Notes: generated by a model not told the origin, from the sequence alone. 14,276 bases of DNA from Lachnospiraceae bacterium UBA3732 (GCA_002372545.1 DFHD01000034.1:1-14276); one strand, 5' to 3'. Counted from the stretch's first letter, positions 6,885-14,276 are shown. Numbers and translations are program-made.

Positions 6885-9800
6885 TTACTGTGTGTCTGCC
6901 GATGAAGGCTCCTGCACGCTGTTCTCGGTATTCTCCTCTGATGGCGGCGGCGTAACTACCGGCGCTTCCGAAGCCGTGTCAGAAGCCGGCTGCGTCGTAT
7001 CGGAGGAGGGCTGCTGCGTCGATGTATCAGACGACGGCTGCGTGGTTTCCGAAGAAGGCTGCTGCGACGATGTATCTGTCGAAGGCGCATTGGGATCCGT
7101 TGTTGCAGGATCTTCTGTCTTCTGGTTCTTCTCCACCGTTACCATGATGATATCCACAACTGTAGGCGCATCCACCGGTGAGATGGTGATCTTATATGTC
7201 AGCGTGCCATCTGTATCATTTTCCGGCGCAACAAACGTAAAGTTCTTCACATCTGCCGAGGTGATTGCTGTAGCCGTGATGTCCTCTCCTGCCTCGCCAA
7301 CCATACGGAAAGCCTTGATATTATAGCCGGAAAGGGATGCACCGACATCCACCGTACCTCTGATCACATCGTTCGATTTAGCCAGTACATAAGCAAGATG
7401 ATCACTGACCTCAGTGCTTGCCCCGTCGTTCAGACTGTAATGGGTTGTCAGAAGCACATCGGCAAACCGGAGCAGATTGCTTCCCTGTCTTCCCGTGTAA
7501 TATGTATTGACTTCCTTGGTCGGCAGCTTTCTCATGCCATTGCCCAGATCAACCGTCACATTCTTAACCGGAATAACATTATTGGGAATACTCAGATTCT
7601 GCTGATTCATCTGCGTAGGATCATACGACATATTCGGATCGATCGTTGCCGCAGAACCCACAAGCGTTGCCGGATTCTCCGGAATCGCATTTTCCGCCGA
7701 GCCTGTATAGGGATAAATCTCCACAGATAACAGCGGGAACTCATAGCTGAGATCCGGATCGCCTGCTACTTCTCTGACGAATTTCGCCATTTCAGGAATA
7801 AAGAATTGGATCACAACCGGCTCACCGGAGCTGAAGGACTTATTCTCACTCTGAATATACTTCGTAATATCCGAATAGGTTCGTGTCGCCATAATACCCA
7901 GATTATTCCGGTAGTGGAAGATCATCATGATCTTCATATCCGGCACAGCACTCTGGATGGCATCCGATGTCTCTCTTGAGATTACGATATCGCCGCTGTT
8001 TCCATCCACATCCGCCGTTGCCACCGGCTGGTCGCCGTTGCTGTTAAAGGTCAGCGTAACCGGTACAACACCGCCCTCCATACTCATCAGCTTCGAGGAG
8101 GCCAGATGTCTGGTCAGCTTGTCGCTGAGGGCAAAGGAGCCGATAAAGGATGCATAGCTTCTTCTGGAAATTGCCGTATTGTAATACTCACCCGAGAGCA
8201 CATCCAGCTTTAGGTCGTCCACCTGATATACGGTACCGCAGGCCGCTTCCACGCTGCCCGTCAGTCCGCCGTAGGCGGCGATCCTGTATCCGGTGATCTC
8301 CCTTACGAAGGAAACATTGTACTTAATATCCGCAAACAGACCTTCTGAGATCTGCTTGATTCCCATATCGGTCAGGTATACATACGGTGATGTATATTCC
8401 ATCCCGGAATCATCAAGAGTTGAGGTATAGGTAAAGGCTACCGCTATATCCAGCTCCTGTTTGATCAGGCTTCTGGTCTCTGTTCCCGTACCAAAGGAGA
8501 TATTGAGGTGTTCCTCGCAGTAATCCTCCTTGATACTGGATGCCAAAGGATGAGCAGAAATGCCCAGGGTTACCGATGCATCACCAAAATAATAGGTATA
8601 ATTTCCGACAACAACGCCATCCCTTACCTGCTGTACAAGAGCATAATCGATGGCAATACCTGAATCTGCGCACTGCAGCCAGAGGTCGCCCGCAGAATTA
8701 AAGCCCTTGGCGTTCAGACCGGTAATATAGAATACTGCCCGATCGGTACCGGAAAATGCTGTATTCAGCGTATCCCAGCTTGCCGCATCATAACCGGTAT
8801 AAGGCACGCCATACTGCATGGAGGCAGAGAGCTTTACGCCGTCGATCTTCCGGGATGCCGAATCCGGGAAAACATAAATATTCACTGTATCATTTGTCGT
8901 ATCCGGGATCCGGGAAACAGGCGTTGCCCAATGATCATCGGAGCTCCATACGATCTCGTTTGTGGTAAACTCGATATCCGGTGTAGAGGCTGTCATTCCG
9001 GCCTGAGCGGTAATGGGGGTAACCTCCTTCTCCTTCTTGGAGCAGAGCTTCTTTGTCTTCATCGCCCTGATGTATTCCCCGTTGGCGCTCAGCTTGACCT
9101 GACCGTCATCCAGAACCTGTGAAACATTGATATCACCGATGTTCCAGGTGGCCGGATGTCCGTTCAGCGGCTGCATAGTGAACTTCACACTCTTCAGCTC
9201 CTTCAGATCGGCCACGGCCGGGATAACAAACCGGTCCTTATGATTTGCCCGGATCATCCATTCCGGATCGGAGATCGAATTGGTTCCCACGTTGTTGGGT
9301 ATGTTGTTATTCTTTGAAGCGTCGTAGCTCCTCGGCGTCTTGTTCATGTAAGCCGCCATTCGGCTGATCACGTCAAAGGACATGGTTTCCAGCTGCTGGC
9401 TGCTGGAACTGATATAGGTGATCTCACCCATGACAGCACCCTCAAACGCCAGATAATCGTTGAATACCGGCTCTGTCGTAACTTCCATCAGAAGGTTGAC
9501 CGCTCTGTCCTTATAATCATATTCAATATACTTCGCGAGCTCATACTCTGTCTTGGCGCGCTGTCCCTTGGGAGAGGTTGCTTCCAATTCATCATGATAA
9601 TCAATGGATATCCAGCCAACTCCGTCAAACACGTAACGCATACATGCGCCGCCGTTATTCTGTTCTGTAACCGTGATCTTCTCAATGTTCAGCTTATCGA
9701 AGGGATCGGATTCGGAAGAAACCTGCTCCGGAATGATCCGCATTCCTCTGAGCTCACCATAATTCTGGTTGGTGGAAATAGAGAATACCTCGGCCTTGCC

Positions 9801-12296
9801 GGACCGGAAACCATCGGACGTCAGCTGCTGATTGGCCAGTACATAACCACTGTTGCCGTTCGCAAAGGTCAGCTGGAAGAAGAAATGGTTTGTGGAACCG
9901 GAATCACCGTTACCATTGTCAAAGTCGGGATCATCCGCTACCTTGACAGTGATATCATAGGTTTTCTTTTTCTTGAAGAAATTCCAGTTTACGTGCGCCT
10001 GGTCAAAGGTCATTTTGTATCTGACGTCAGCATAATCGAGATCCCGGACATCCTCCACGGTCCGCGTGTTAAAGGAAATCTTATAGGTGGAATCTCCCAT
10101 GAAGAACTGCTCGTCACCCAGTCCGCGGATTCCGCTCTCATCGCTGTCCAGATATACATATGCCGGATTTCCGTCATCGTCGTATACCGGGTTGCCGTTG
10201 GAATCGAAAACCTGCTCTCTTACACGGGTAGTCATGTTACCGTCCTTATCCAGACGGTTACCGTTTTCATCCGTAACAAAGGTATTGGCAGTCCCTGCCA
10301 GGTTGAAGATCTCGGCAGAGATCATATCTCTCATCAGATAATACTTGGAGGTTGCATTTCCATTTACAGTATCATGTAAAAATGCACGTCGCTTTCCGGT
10401 ATTCTGTACGTAGGCTATGGTCAGATTCTTCATCTGCCATTCATCCTGTCCCATGATCATGATCTCAACATCGGTAAAATTCTTTACATCCGCGGCATCG
10501 ATCAGGAAGGATACCTTTCCGCCCTCGTTTGTACCGCCCTCATCCAGGAAGTTTCCGCCGGATGTCGTGGGCCAGGTTCCCAGAAACTCGTTGGCTGCGT
10601 CTTTTACGTAATAATAATCTGTGCGATTATCGGCGTTTCTTACGGTTTCATATTTGAAACGCATGGAAATATCATCCTTGGTTCCGCCGCCCTGAATGCT
10701 GCTGGTATACAGGGTTACCATAAATTTTGAACGCGAATTATTGGTTGCTACCAAAGGCGCACCGGCCGTATAGGTGATCATTCTGATCTTGTCACTGCTG
10801 CCCGCACGGATCACACGTCCTCTTTCTTCCGAGGTGGTGTAATACATATTGGGAACCGCGGATTCAAAAATAATATCCGGTGTAGCGCCCTCAAGCATAT
10901 TCCCATCGGAATCTGTTCCGCCCGGAATATAAGGCATACAGCCACCCTTATAGATAGAAATACCGCCAAATGAAATATCATCGCTTGCCGATGCCCCGAG
11001 CCTGTTGGCCTGAGAACCGACATTCTTTTCCGTAAGGCCATGCTCTGCGATCTGCTTTCTTGCCGCAGGCCCTACATAAACAACTGTTGCATCCAGAAGA
11101 GTTTTGAAGTCCGGGAAAAGTCCCTGGAAAGCGACTGTATCTCCTCTCTGGGCAATACCCATTATCGTCGAATTGGGTTCGCACCTGCGAAGCATGCCGT
11201 AGGCGCTCAGTACCAGAGGAAGGGTAACCTTTCTGGTCCAGTTATTTGAATCCTTGTACTGAATCTCAATAGCGACATCTTCGATCACGCCGTTAAATGC
11301 GGAAAGCTTTTCAGCCGATTCATTGATCAGGGACTCCAGTCCTGCTCCAACCTGATCGGCAATATCCACACGGATCGAATAGATTGCGTTTGCATCCGCA
11401 GAAGCAGCGAACTCCTTCTTCGGTCTTTCCGTGGCGTCATAATTGATCACATTACCATACATGGATTTTCCGGCCGTTGCCGAGCAGAGCATAACAACGC
11501 TGCTGGCACCGGATGTGGAAATCGTAAGGCTGCTCCGGTTTTTCTGGAAGGAAGCAATAAGCTCACCCTTGAAATCCAGGAACTGCTGTCCGGAGATCAG
11601 GCCATATTCCTCATAACCTTTATATTCGGAAACAGAATAAATCGAGAGGCCCTGCACATTCCATCCGCCGCTGGAAAGGAAGATACTTACCTGTTCAATA
11701 GAGGCGATAGCGGTTTCCGTCTGGAAAGTAAAGTCCTGCGTGGACCAGGCTGCGAGAGGTATGTCCGCTGCCGGATCATCATTATAATTCAGTTCGCCGG
11801 CAAGCTTCCTGCCGAAGGAATTATAAATGGCGTCTCCTGCCGAATACTTCAGCAGCTTATCGGAACGGGTGATTGCATCCACGCCGGGGAAAATATACTG
11901 CGAATGCAGCCTTCCGCTGCTATCCCTGTACTGTACATCAAAATAAAGCACAGTATCTCCGGGTTTTGCCCCTGTGGATACGGTGAGCGAATACGTATTT
12001 TCCGGCGCACGATAAGAGCTTCTGTCCCTTAATTCGGTAATTCCCTTAAACGCGGTATACCCCGGCTTTGTCTGATCCGTTGTGACCGAATAATACTTCT
12101 CCTCTGTGGTGGGCGCGGCCGTAGGTGCCTGCGTGGTCACCTGATTGCCGTTTTCATCCGTAGTCATTTCCGTGGACGTAGAGGAGTCTTCCGGATCCCC
12201 GGGTGCAGCCTTTACCGGCAAAGCCGGCATTTCGGAAAGCACCAGAGCCAGAGCAGCAGCCGCCGCTATTTTTCTGATCAAGCCTTTCTTTTTCAT
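6885..12296 (-). CDS. Giant secreted protein with recurring beta-sandwich (PLAT-like) segments
   Basis: An 1803-residue exported protein with no family match I can name. A Sec signal peptide is clear (Lys-rich start, Ala/Leu core ~10-20, probable cleavage after VKA at 28-30). A Thr/Pro-rich linker runs ~31-75. The body is beta-rich. A segment recurs in which a strand pattern ending D-[LV]-x(2)-[LI]-x-[SD]-[VI] is followed by W-[NQ]-[VMI]-x(2)-[LI]-x-[IV]. Clear copies are near residues 184-221, 592-630, 830-877, 1019-1061 and perhaps 1183-1224; the pattern resembles the end of PLAT/LH2 domains. The tail (~1723-1803) is Gln/Pro/Ser/Thr-rich. There is no LPXTG, no C-terminal membrane helix and no SLH or choline-binding repeats, so how it is held at the surface is unclear. 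ATG at 12296 with a GAGG ribosome binding site; preceded by its own promoter. Confidence 0.92.
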   Translation of the reverse strand: MKKKGLIRKIAAAAALALVLSEMPALPVKAAPGDPEDSSTSTEMTTDENGNQVTTQAPTAAPTTEEKYYSVTTDQTKPGYTAFKGITELRDRSSYRAPENTYSLTVSTGAKPGDTVLYFDVQYRDSSGRLHSQYIFPGVDAITRSDKLLKYSAGDAIYNSFGRKLAGELNYNDDPAADIPLAAWSTQDFTFQTETAIASIEQVSIFLSSGGWNVQGLSIYSVSEYKGYEEYGLISGQQFLDFKGELIASFQKNRSSLTISTSGASSVVMLCSATAGKSMYGNVINYDATERPKKEFAASADANAIYSIRVDIADQVGAGLESLINESAEKLSAFNGVIEDVAIEIQYKDSNNWTRKVTLPLVLSAYGMLRRCEPNSTIMGIAQRGDTVAFQGLFPDFKTLLDATVVYVGPAARKQIAEHGLTEKNVGSQANRLGASASDDISFGGISIYKGGCMPYIPGGTDSDGNMLEGATPDIIFESAVPNMYYTTSEERGRVIRAGSSDKIRMITYTAGAPLVATNNSRSKFMVTLYTSSIQGGGTKDDISMRFKYETVRNADNRTDYYYVKDAANEFLGTWPTTSGGNFLDEGGTNEGGKVSFLIDAADVKNFTDVEIMIMGQDEWQMKNLTIAYVQNTGKRRAFLHDTVNGNATSKYYLMRDMISAEIFNLAGTANTFVTDENGNRLDKDGNMTTRVREQVFDSNGNPVYDDDGNPAYVYLDSDESGIRGLGDEQFFMGDSTYKISFNTRTVEDVRDLDYADVRYKMTFDQAHVNWNFFKKKKTYDITVKVADDPDFDNGNGDSGSTNHFFFQLTFANGNSGYVLANQQLTSDGFRSGKAEVFSISTNQNYGELRGMRIIPEQVSSESDPFDKLNIEKITVTEQNNGGACMRYVFDGVGWISIDYHDELEATSPKGQRAKTEYELAKYIEYDYKDRAVNLLMEVTTEPVFNDYLAFEGAVMGEITYISSSSQQLETMSFDVISRMAAYMNKTPRSYDASKNNNIPNNVGTNSISDPEWMIRANHKDRFVIPAVADLKELKSVKFTMQPLNGHPATWNIGDINVSQVLDDGQVKLSANGEYIRAMKTKKLCSKKEKEVTPITAQAGMTASTPDIEFTTNEIVWSSDDHWATPVSRIPDTTNDTVNIYVFPDSASRKIDGVKLSASMQYGVPYTGYDAASWDTLNTAFSGTDRAVFYITGLNAKGFNSAGDLWLQCADSGIAIDYALVQQVRDGVVVGNYTYYFGDASVTLGISAHPLASSIKEDYCEEHLNISFGTGTETRSLIKQELDIAVAFTYTSTLDDSGMEYTSPYVYLTDMGIKQISEGLFADIKYNVSFVREITGYRIAAYGGLTGSVEAACGTVYQVDDLKLDVLSGEYYNTAISRRSYASFIGSFALSDKLTRHLASSKLMSMEGGVVPVTLTFNSNGDQPVATADVDGNSGDIVISRETSDAIQSAVPDMKIMMIFHYRNNLGIMATRTYSDITKYIQSENKSFSSGEPVVIQFFIPEMAKFVREVAGDPDLSYEFPLLSVEIYPYTGSAENAIPENPATLVGSAATIDPNMSYDPTQMNQQNLSIPNNVIPVKNVTVDLGNGMRKLPTKEVNTYYTGRQGSNLLRFADVLLTTHYSLNDGASTEVSDHLAYVLAKSNDVIRGTVDVGASLSGYNIKAFRMVGEAGEDITATAITSADVKNFTFVAPENDTDGTLTYKITISPVDAPTVVDIIMVTVEKNQKTEDPATTDPNAPSTDTSSQQPSSETTQPSSDTSTQQPSSDTTQPASDTASEAPVVTPPPSEENTENSVQEPSSADTQ
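6888..7130 (-). repeat. Low-complexity Gln/Pro/Ser/Thr/Asp tail of the giant protein
   Basis: The last ~80 codons repeat variants of QQPSS[DE]TTQP and SSDTS, visible in DNA as imperfect repeats around GGCTGCTGCG on the plus strand. Such tails usually act as extended, often glycosylated, wall-spanning stalks at the C-terminus of surface proteins. Here nothing resembling a sorting signal follows. Confidence 0.7.
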
Positions 12297-12332
12297 AGTC
12301 GCCTCATTTCATGTGTCAATAACCGGATGCCA

Positions 12333-12362
12333 ATACTCCCGTTCTCCCCTGAGCGGGAATAC
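12333..12362 (-). promoter_or_regulatory. Hairpin in the 5' leader of the giant secreted-protein gene
   Basis: In the minus-strand RNA, GUAUUCCCG pairs with CGGGAGUAU (with G-U pairs), continued by UC/GA after one mismatch, and closes on an AGGGGA loop. The loop is itself ribosome-binding-site-like. It lies ~37 bases upstream of the ATG at 12296 and downstream of the predicted start of transcription, so it would be part of a ~90-base leader. Confidence 0.45.
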
Positions 12363-12380
12363 AACATGTTGATACAACAA
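12359..12380. repeat. Palindrome and direct repeat in the giant-gene leader
   Basis: CAACATGTTG (12362-12371) is a perfect 10-bp palindrome, and ATACAACA occurs twice (12359-12366 and 12372-12379) 13 bases apart. In RNA, the central CAAC can pair with the GUUG on either side, giving two mutually exclusive small hairpins. It sits between the -10 element and the ATG, where it could be an operator or a leader switch. Confidence 0.4.
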
Positions 12381-12391
12381 CGCCTGATTAC

Positions 12392-12448
12392 TCGAATTCT
12401 ATACTAACCTGAGTGTAATATATAAAGCGTAACAAAACCGCAACAAAA
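12392..12448 (-). promoter_or_regulatory. Putative activator-dependent promoter of the giant secreted-protein gene
   Basis: Reading the minus strand, the -10 is TAGAAT (plus 12396-12401). Two direct repeats, TTTTGTTGCGG (12438-12448) and TTTTGTTACGC (12427-12437), abut with an 11-bp period and end 25 bases upstream of the -10. There is no recognisable -35 at normal spacing. The distal 30 bases match 22 of 30 with the block at 2527-2580, and TAGAATTCGA is identical in both. The region between the STAS stop (12466) and the ATG (12296) thus starts a new transcript; no clear terminator separates it from the STAS gene, so read-through is also possible. Confidence 0.6.
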
Positions 12449-12465
12449 GATAACAGACGTTTCGA

Positions 12466-12765
12466 TCAGCGGATATTGAGAAGGCCGGCAAGTCCGGTCA
12501 TCTCAAATACCTCCATAACATTCTCATTGACATTGATCACTTCAAGTTTTCCGCCGTTGCGCAAAAGCTTGACATAGAGATTTCTGATGCTGCGAATACC
12601 TGCGCTGGATATATAATCCAGCCCCTGCATATTCATGATCAGATTCTGAAATCTGTCTGCCATTTTCAAAAAGAGCTCGTCGGCATCCCTGGCCGTTTTT
12701 GTGTCCAGATCACCGGAAAGAATCAATTCACCCGTTGCTCCCCTGTCAACCAGTTTGACATCCAT
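12466..12765 (-). CDS. STAS-domain anti-anti-sigma factor (SpoIIAA/RsbV-like)
   Basis: A 99-residue single STAS domain with the family's usual length. Known members bind an anti-sigma kinase when unphosphorylated and release its target; phosphorylation of a conserved serine turns them off. The fold markers are present: LSGDLDTKTA near 16-25, LIMNMQGLDYISSAGIRSI at 42-60, and a C-terminal FEMTGLAGLLNI. The site aligned with the SpoIIAA phosphoserine is Ser54. The usual Asp just before that serine (DSSG) is replaced by Ser53, giving ISSAG. The ATG at 12765 follows the VirB4-type gene by 17 bases, and its GAGGAGGGG ribosome binding site overlaps that gene's stop codon, so the two are probably co-translated. 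The matching kinase and phosphatase lie 8-10 kb downstream. Confidence 0.94.
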   Translation of the reverse strand: MDVKLVDRGATGELILSGDLDTKTARDADELFLKMADRFQNLIMNMQGLDYISSAGIRSIRNLYVKLLRNGGKLEVINVNENVMEVFEMTGLAGLLNIR

Positions 12766-12782
12766 TTAGGAACCCCTCCTCG

Positions 12783-14276
12783 TTATTTCTTCTTACGCTG
12801 TTCTTTGATGTAAGTAGCCAGTTCCTCCAGAGAAACCTCCAGAACATCCTCTCCCATCTCATCCATTCTGTCTTCAATACCCATATTCGCATACTCCTCA
12901 GCCGCCTCGGCAAGAAGCTCGGCAAAGAGGAAGGGCGCAGGTTCATACCGGTCGGAATCTTCATCTGCGTAAAAGTCGTCGTCATCGTCATCGTCGTCGA
13001 AGTCGAGGTCATCATCGTCCAGATCCTCGTCGTCCATGTCCTCGTCATCCAATTCATCTTCGTCGGAGAATTCATCATCTTCGCCAAACTCGTCATCTTC
13101 ACCGAACTCATCATCCTCACCGAATTCATCGTCCTCGGAAAGCTCATCCTCATCGGAGAACCCTTCTTCATCGGAAAATTCATCCTCTTCGGAAAGGAAT
13201 GTCTCATCCTCTTCATCATCGGCATCTCTGAACGCAGCGCTGAAATCGTCATCCTGTTCGGAAGAATCCTCTGCGAAGTCTTCGTCTTCCTCCTCAAGGA
13301 AGCCCTTCAGCTCATCCTCATCCTCCACAGGTGCCGGACGGCTCTTCTTCTTCGTGGTTTTAGCCGGTGCAGCAGGCATCGCGACCTCAGCGACTGCCGA
13401 AGGTACTGCCTGATTTCCGGCAAGGCCCGCCCCGAGCGAGATCCATTTGATCTTATCGGTCAGCTCCTTTTCCATTTCTTCACGCATGGACTGACGGAAG
13501 CGGTCAAGGGTCTCATCCAGATCCTCCTGACGGACATGTCCCGTGTCAGACCCGCGGCTCTTACCTGCCGATTCCTCTCGAAGAGCAGCATGCAGCCTGG
13601 TCTCATTGACCATCTCAAGCGGATCGGAGATCTCGGAAAAGCTGATGCCGCCGGTACGCATTTCCGCAGTATCCTCGGCCTCCAGGAATTTCTCCATGGC
13701 TGTCCGCTTTTCTTTTCCTGCCTTTGGCTTTTCCTCGGTCAGATTGATCGTGGATTCCGAACCGATCTGATCAGCCTCAGCCTCGGAAATCTCACTGAAG
13801 GAAAGGCCGCCTGTCTTTACCTTATGCTCGCGTGTAGAAACCACTACATTTTTCCGGATATCCTCCGCATTGGCATCATGCGCGCCTCTGCTCTCGGCAA
13901 CAAAATCCTCCCATACAGCTCTTCCCTTTTCACCGGAGAAATAATTGCTGATGAAATTCTTACTCTCGAACATTTCCACCATGGAATCCGGCACCTGAAT
14001 GGTAAAGGAGGACCGGGAGGTCGGGCTCATGATGGTAAAGGCCTGTCCTCGTTTGGCCGCAATAATATCCTCCTGCTCCCTCTCGTTAATGCCGCCGGCC
14101 TTTTCGTAAAGGGTGCAGAGATCATGCATATCATTGGGCGCAAGGCCGAATACAAAGCTGTACTGGCAGGCGTTGATGATTGCCGTAGACTTGCGGGCAA
14201 TCTCCTCGCTGCCGACAAAATCCTTAATATTCTGTGTAATAACGATCTGCATACCGTTATACTTACGGATACGCTT
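12783..14276 (-). CDS. VirB4/TraE-type secretion ATPase, C-terminal part, with acidic repetitive tail (5' end beyond window)
   Basis: The frame is open to the window edge, so the N-terminus and Walker motifs are outside. The first ~110 visible residues (KRIRKYNGMQIVITQNI, FVGSEEIARKSTAIINACQY, YEKAGGINEREQEDI) match the end of the VirB4-type ATPases of clostridial Tn1549/CTn-like conjugation systems, which power type IV secretion at the inner face of the membrane. Such proteins usually end soon after this. Here ~370 more residues follow: two copies of TGG[LI]SFSEIS (visible residues ~155-164 and 208-217), an Ala/Pro/Lys linker (~285-318), a very acidic stretch (~319-443) with six-residue repeats (DDEFGE), and a helical end rich in Glu/Leu. 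The first in-frame ATG at 14252 is internal to the ATPase fold and is not the start. It begins an operon with the STAS gene. No other conjugation gene is in view. Confidence 0.85.
   Translation of the reverse strand, partial: KRIRKYNGMQIVITQNIKDFVGSEEIARKSTAIINACQYSFVFGLAPNDMHDLCTLYEKAGGINEREQEDIIAAKRGQAFTIMSPTSRSSFTIQVPDSMVEMFESKNFISNYFSGEKGRAVWEDFVAESRGAHDANAEDIRKNVVVSTREHKVKTGGLSFSEISEAEADQIGSESTINLTEEKPKAGKEKRTAMEKFLEAEDTAEMRTGGISFSEISDPLEMVNETRLHAALREESAGKSRGSDTGHVRQEDLDETLDRFRQSMREEMEKELTDKIKWISLGAGLAGNQAVPSAVAEVAMPAAPAKTTKKKSRPAPVEDEDELKGFLEEEDEDFAEDSSEQDDDFSAAFRDADDEEDETFLSEEDEFSDEEGFSDEDELSEDDEFGEDDEFGEDDEFGEDDEFSDEDELDDEDMDDEDLDDDDLDFDDDDDDDDFYADEDSDRYEPAPFLFAELLAEAAEEYANMGIEDRMDEMGEDVLEVSLEELATYIKEQRKKK
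13062..13133. repeat. 18-bp tandem repeats encoding DDEFGE units
   Basis: Four near-identical 18-base units (plus strand TTCATCATCTTCGCCAAA and variants) encode DDEFGE repeats in the acidic tail of the VirB4-type protein. Diverged SDEDE and SEDDE units flank them to ~13036 and ~13200. The length is a multiple of three, so copy-number change would keep the frame. Confidence 0.8.

Noticed and set aside
7512..7526. LPTKE, resembling a sortase LPXTG motif, in the giant protein
   Set aside because: It lies ~210 residues from the C-terminus and is not followed by a hydrophobic helix and basic tail.
13036..13413. A plus-strand frame encoding long serine runs
   Set aside because: It is the reverse complement of the Glu/Asp repeats in the VirB4-type tail (GAT/GAA read as ATC/TTC and shifted TCx).
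14253..14276. ATG at 14252 as the true start of the VirB4-type protein
   Set aside because: The frame stays open upstream, and the extra residues (KRIRKYNG) continue the family's conserved sequence, so the start lies outside the window.

Overview
All eight genes lie on the minus strand, so the order of transcription runs from high to low coordinates. The window suggests a Gram-positive Clostridia-type bacterium, probably of the Lachnospiraceae. The grounds are moderate GC, strong GGAGG-type ribosome binding sites, a lysine-rich Sec signal peptide, an RsbU/RsbW/STAS regulatory set, and a VirB4/TraE-type ATPase of the kind carried by Tn1549/CTn-like conjugative elements. The species call is inference. 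There are no RNA genes, insertion sequences, CRISPR arrays, recombinases or relaxases in the window.

Layout in transcription order: (1) the 3' part of a VirB4-type secretion/conjugation ATPase that carries a very unusual ~370-residue acidic, repetitive C-terminal tail (14276-12783); (2) a small STAS anti-anti-sigma-type protein (12765-12466); (3) an intergenic region with a promoter and structured leader; (4) a 1803-residue secreted protein with several recurring beta-sandwich (possibly PLAT-like) segments and a Ser/Thr/Pro/Gln tail (12296-6885); (5) a structured intergenic stretch with a 10-bp perfect inverted repeat; (6) a membrane-anchored extracytoplasmic protein (6737-5883); (7) a protein with a globular N-terminus and a long charged tail (5881-4835); (8) an RsbW/SpoIIAB-like anti-sigma kinase (4814-4326); (9) a membrane Cache-HAMP-PP2C phosphatase of the RsbU/SpoIIE type (4262-2595); (10) a second promoter; (11) an Asn/Gln/Asp/Glu-rich protein built on about eight degenerate copies of a two-helix-like unit, running off the window (2501-1).

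How they may work together: the STAS protein, HATPase kinase and PP2C phosphatase are the three standard parts of a partner-switching circuit, but here they are split across a locus that otherwise encodes secretion and envelope proteins, and no sigma factor is visible. The phosphatase has an extracytoplasmic sensor, so an outside signal could be passed through STAS dephosphorylation. The giant secreted protein and the N/Q-rich repeat protein are preceded by strikingly similar ~55-bp blocks. Each block has a TAGAAT -10 element, no good -35, and two direct repeats (TTTTGTTGCG-like) spaced exactly 11 bp apart just upstream of where the -35 would be. This looks like one shared activator switching on both products. 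A signal-responsive, VirB4-linked envelope or secretion system with disordered acidic partners is the most interesting reading; it is an inference from gene content and promoter similarity.
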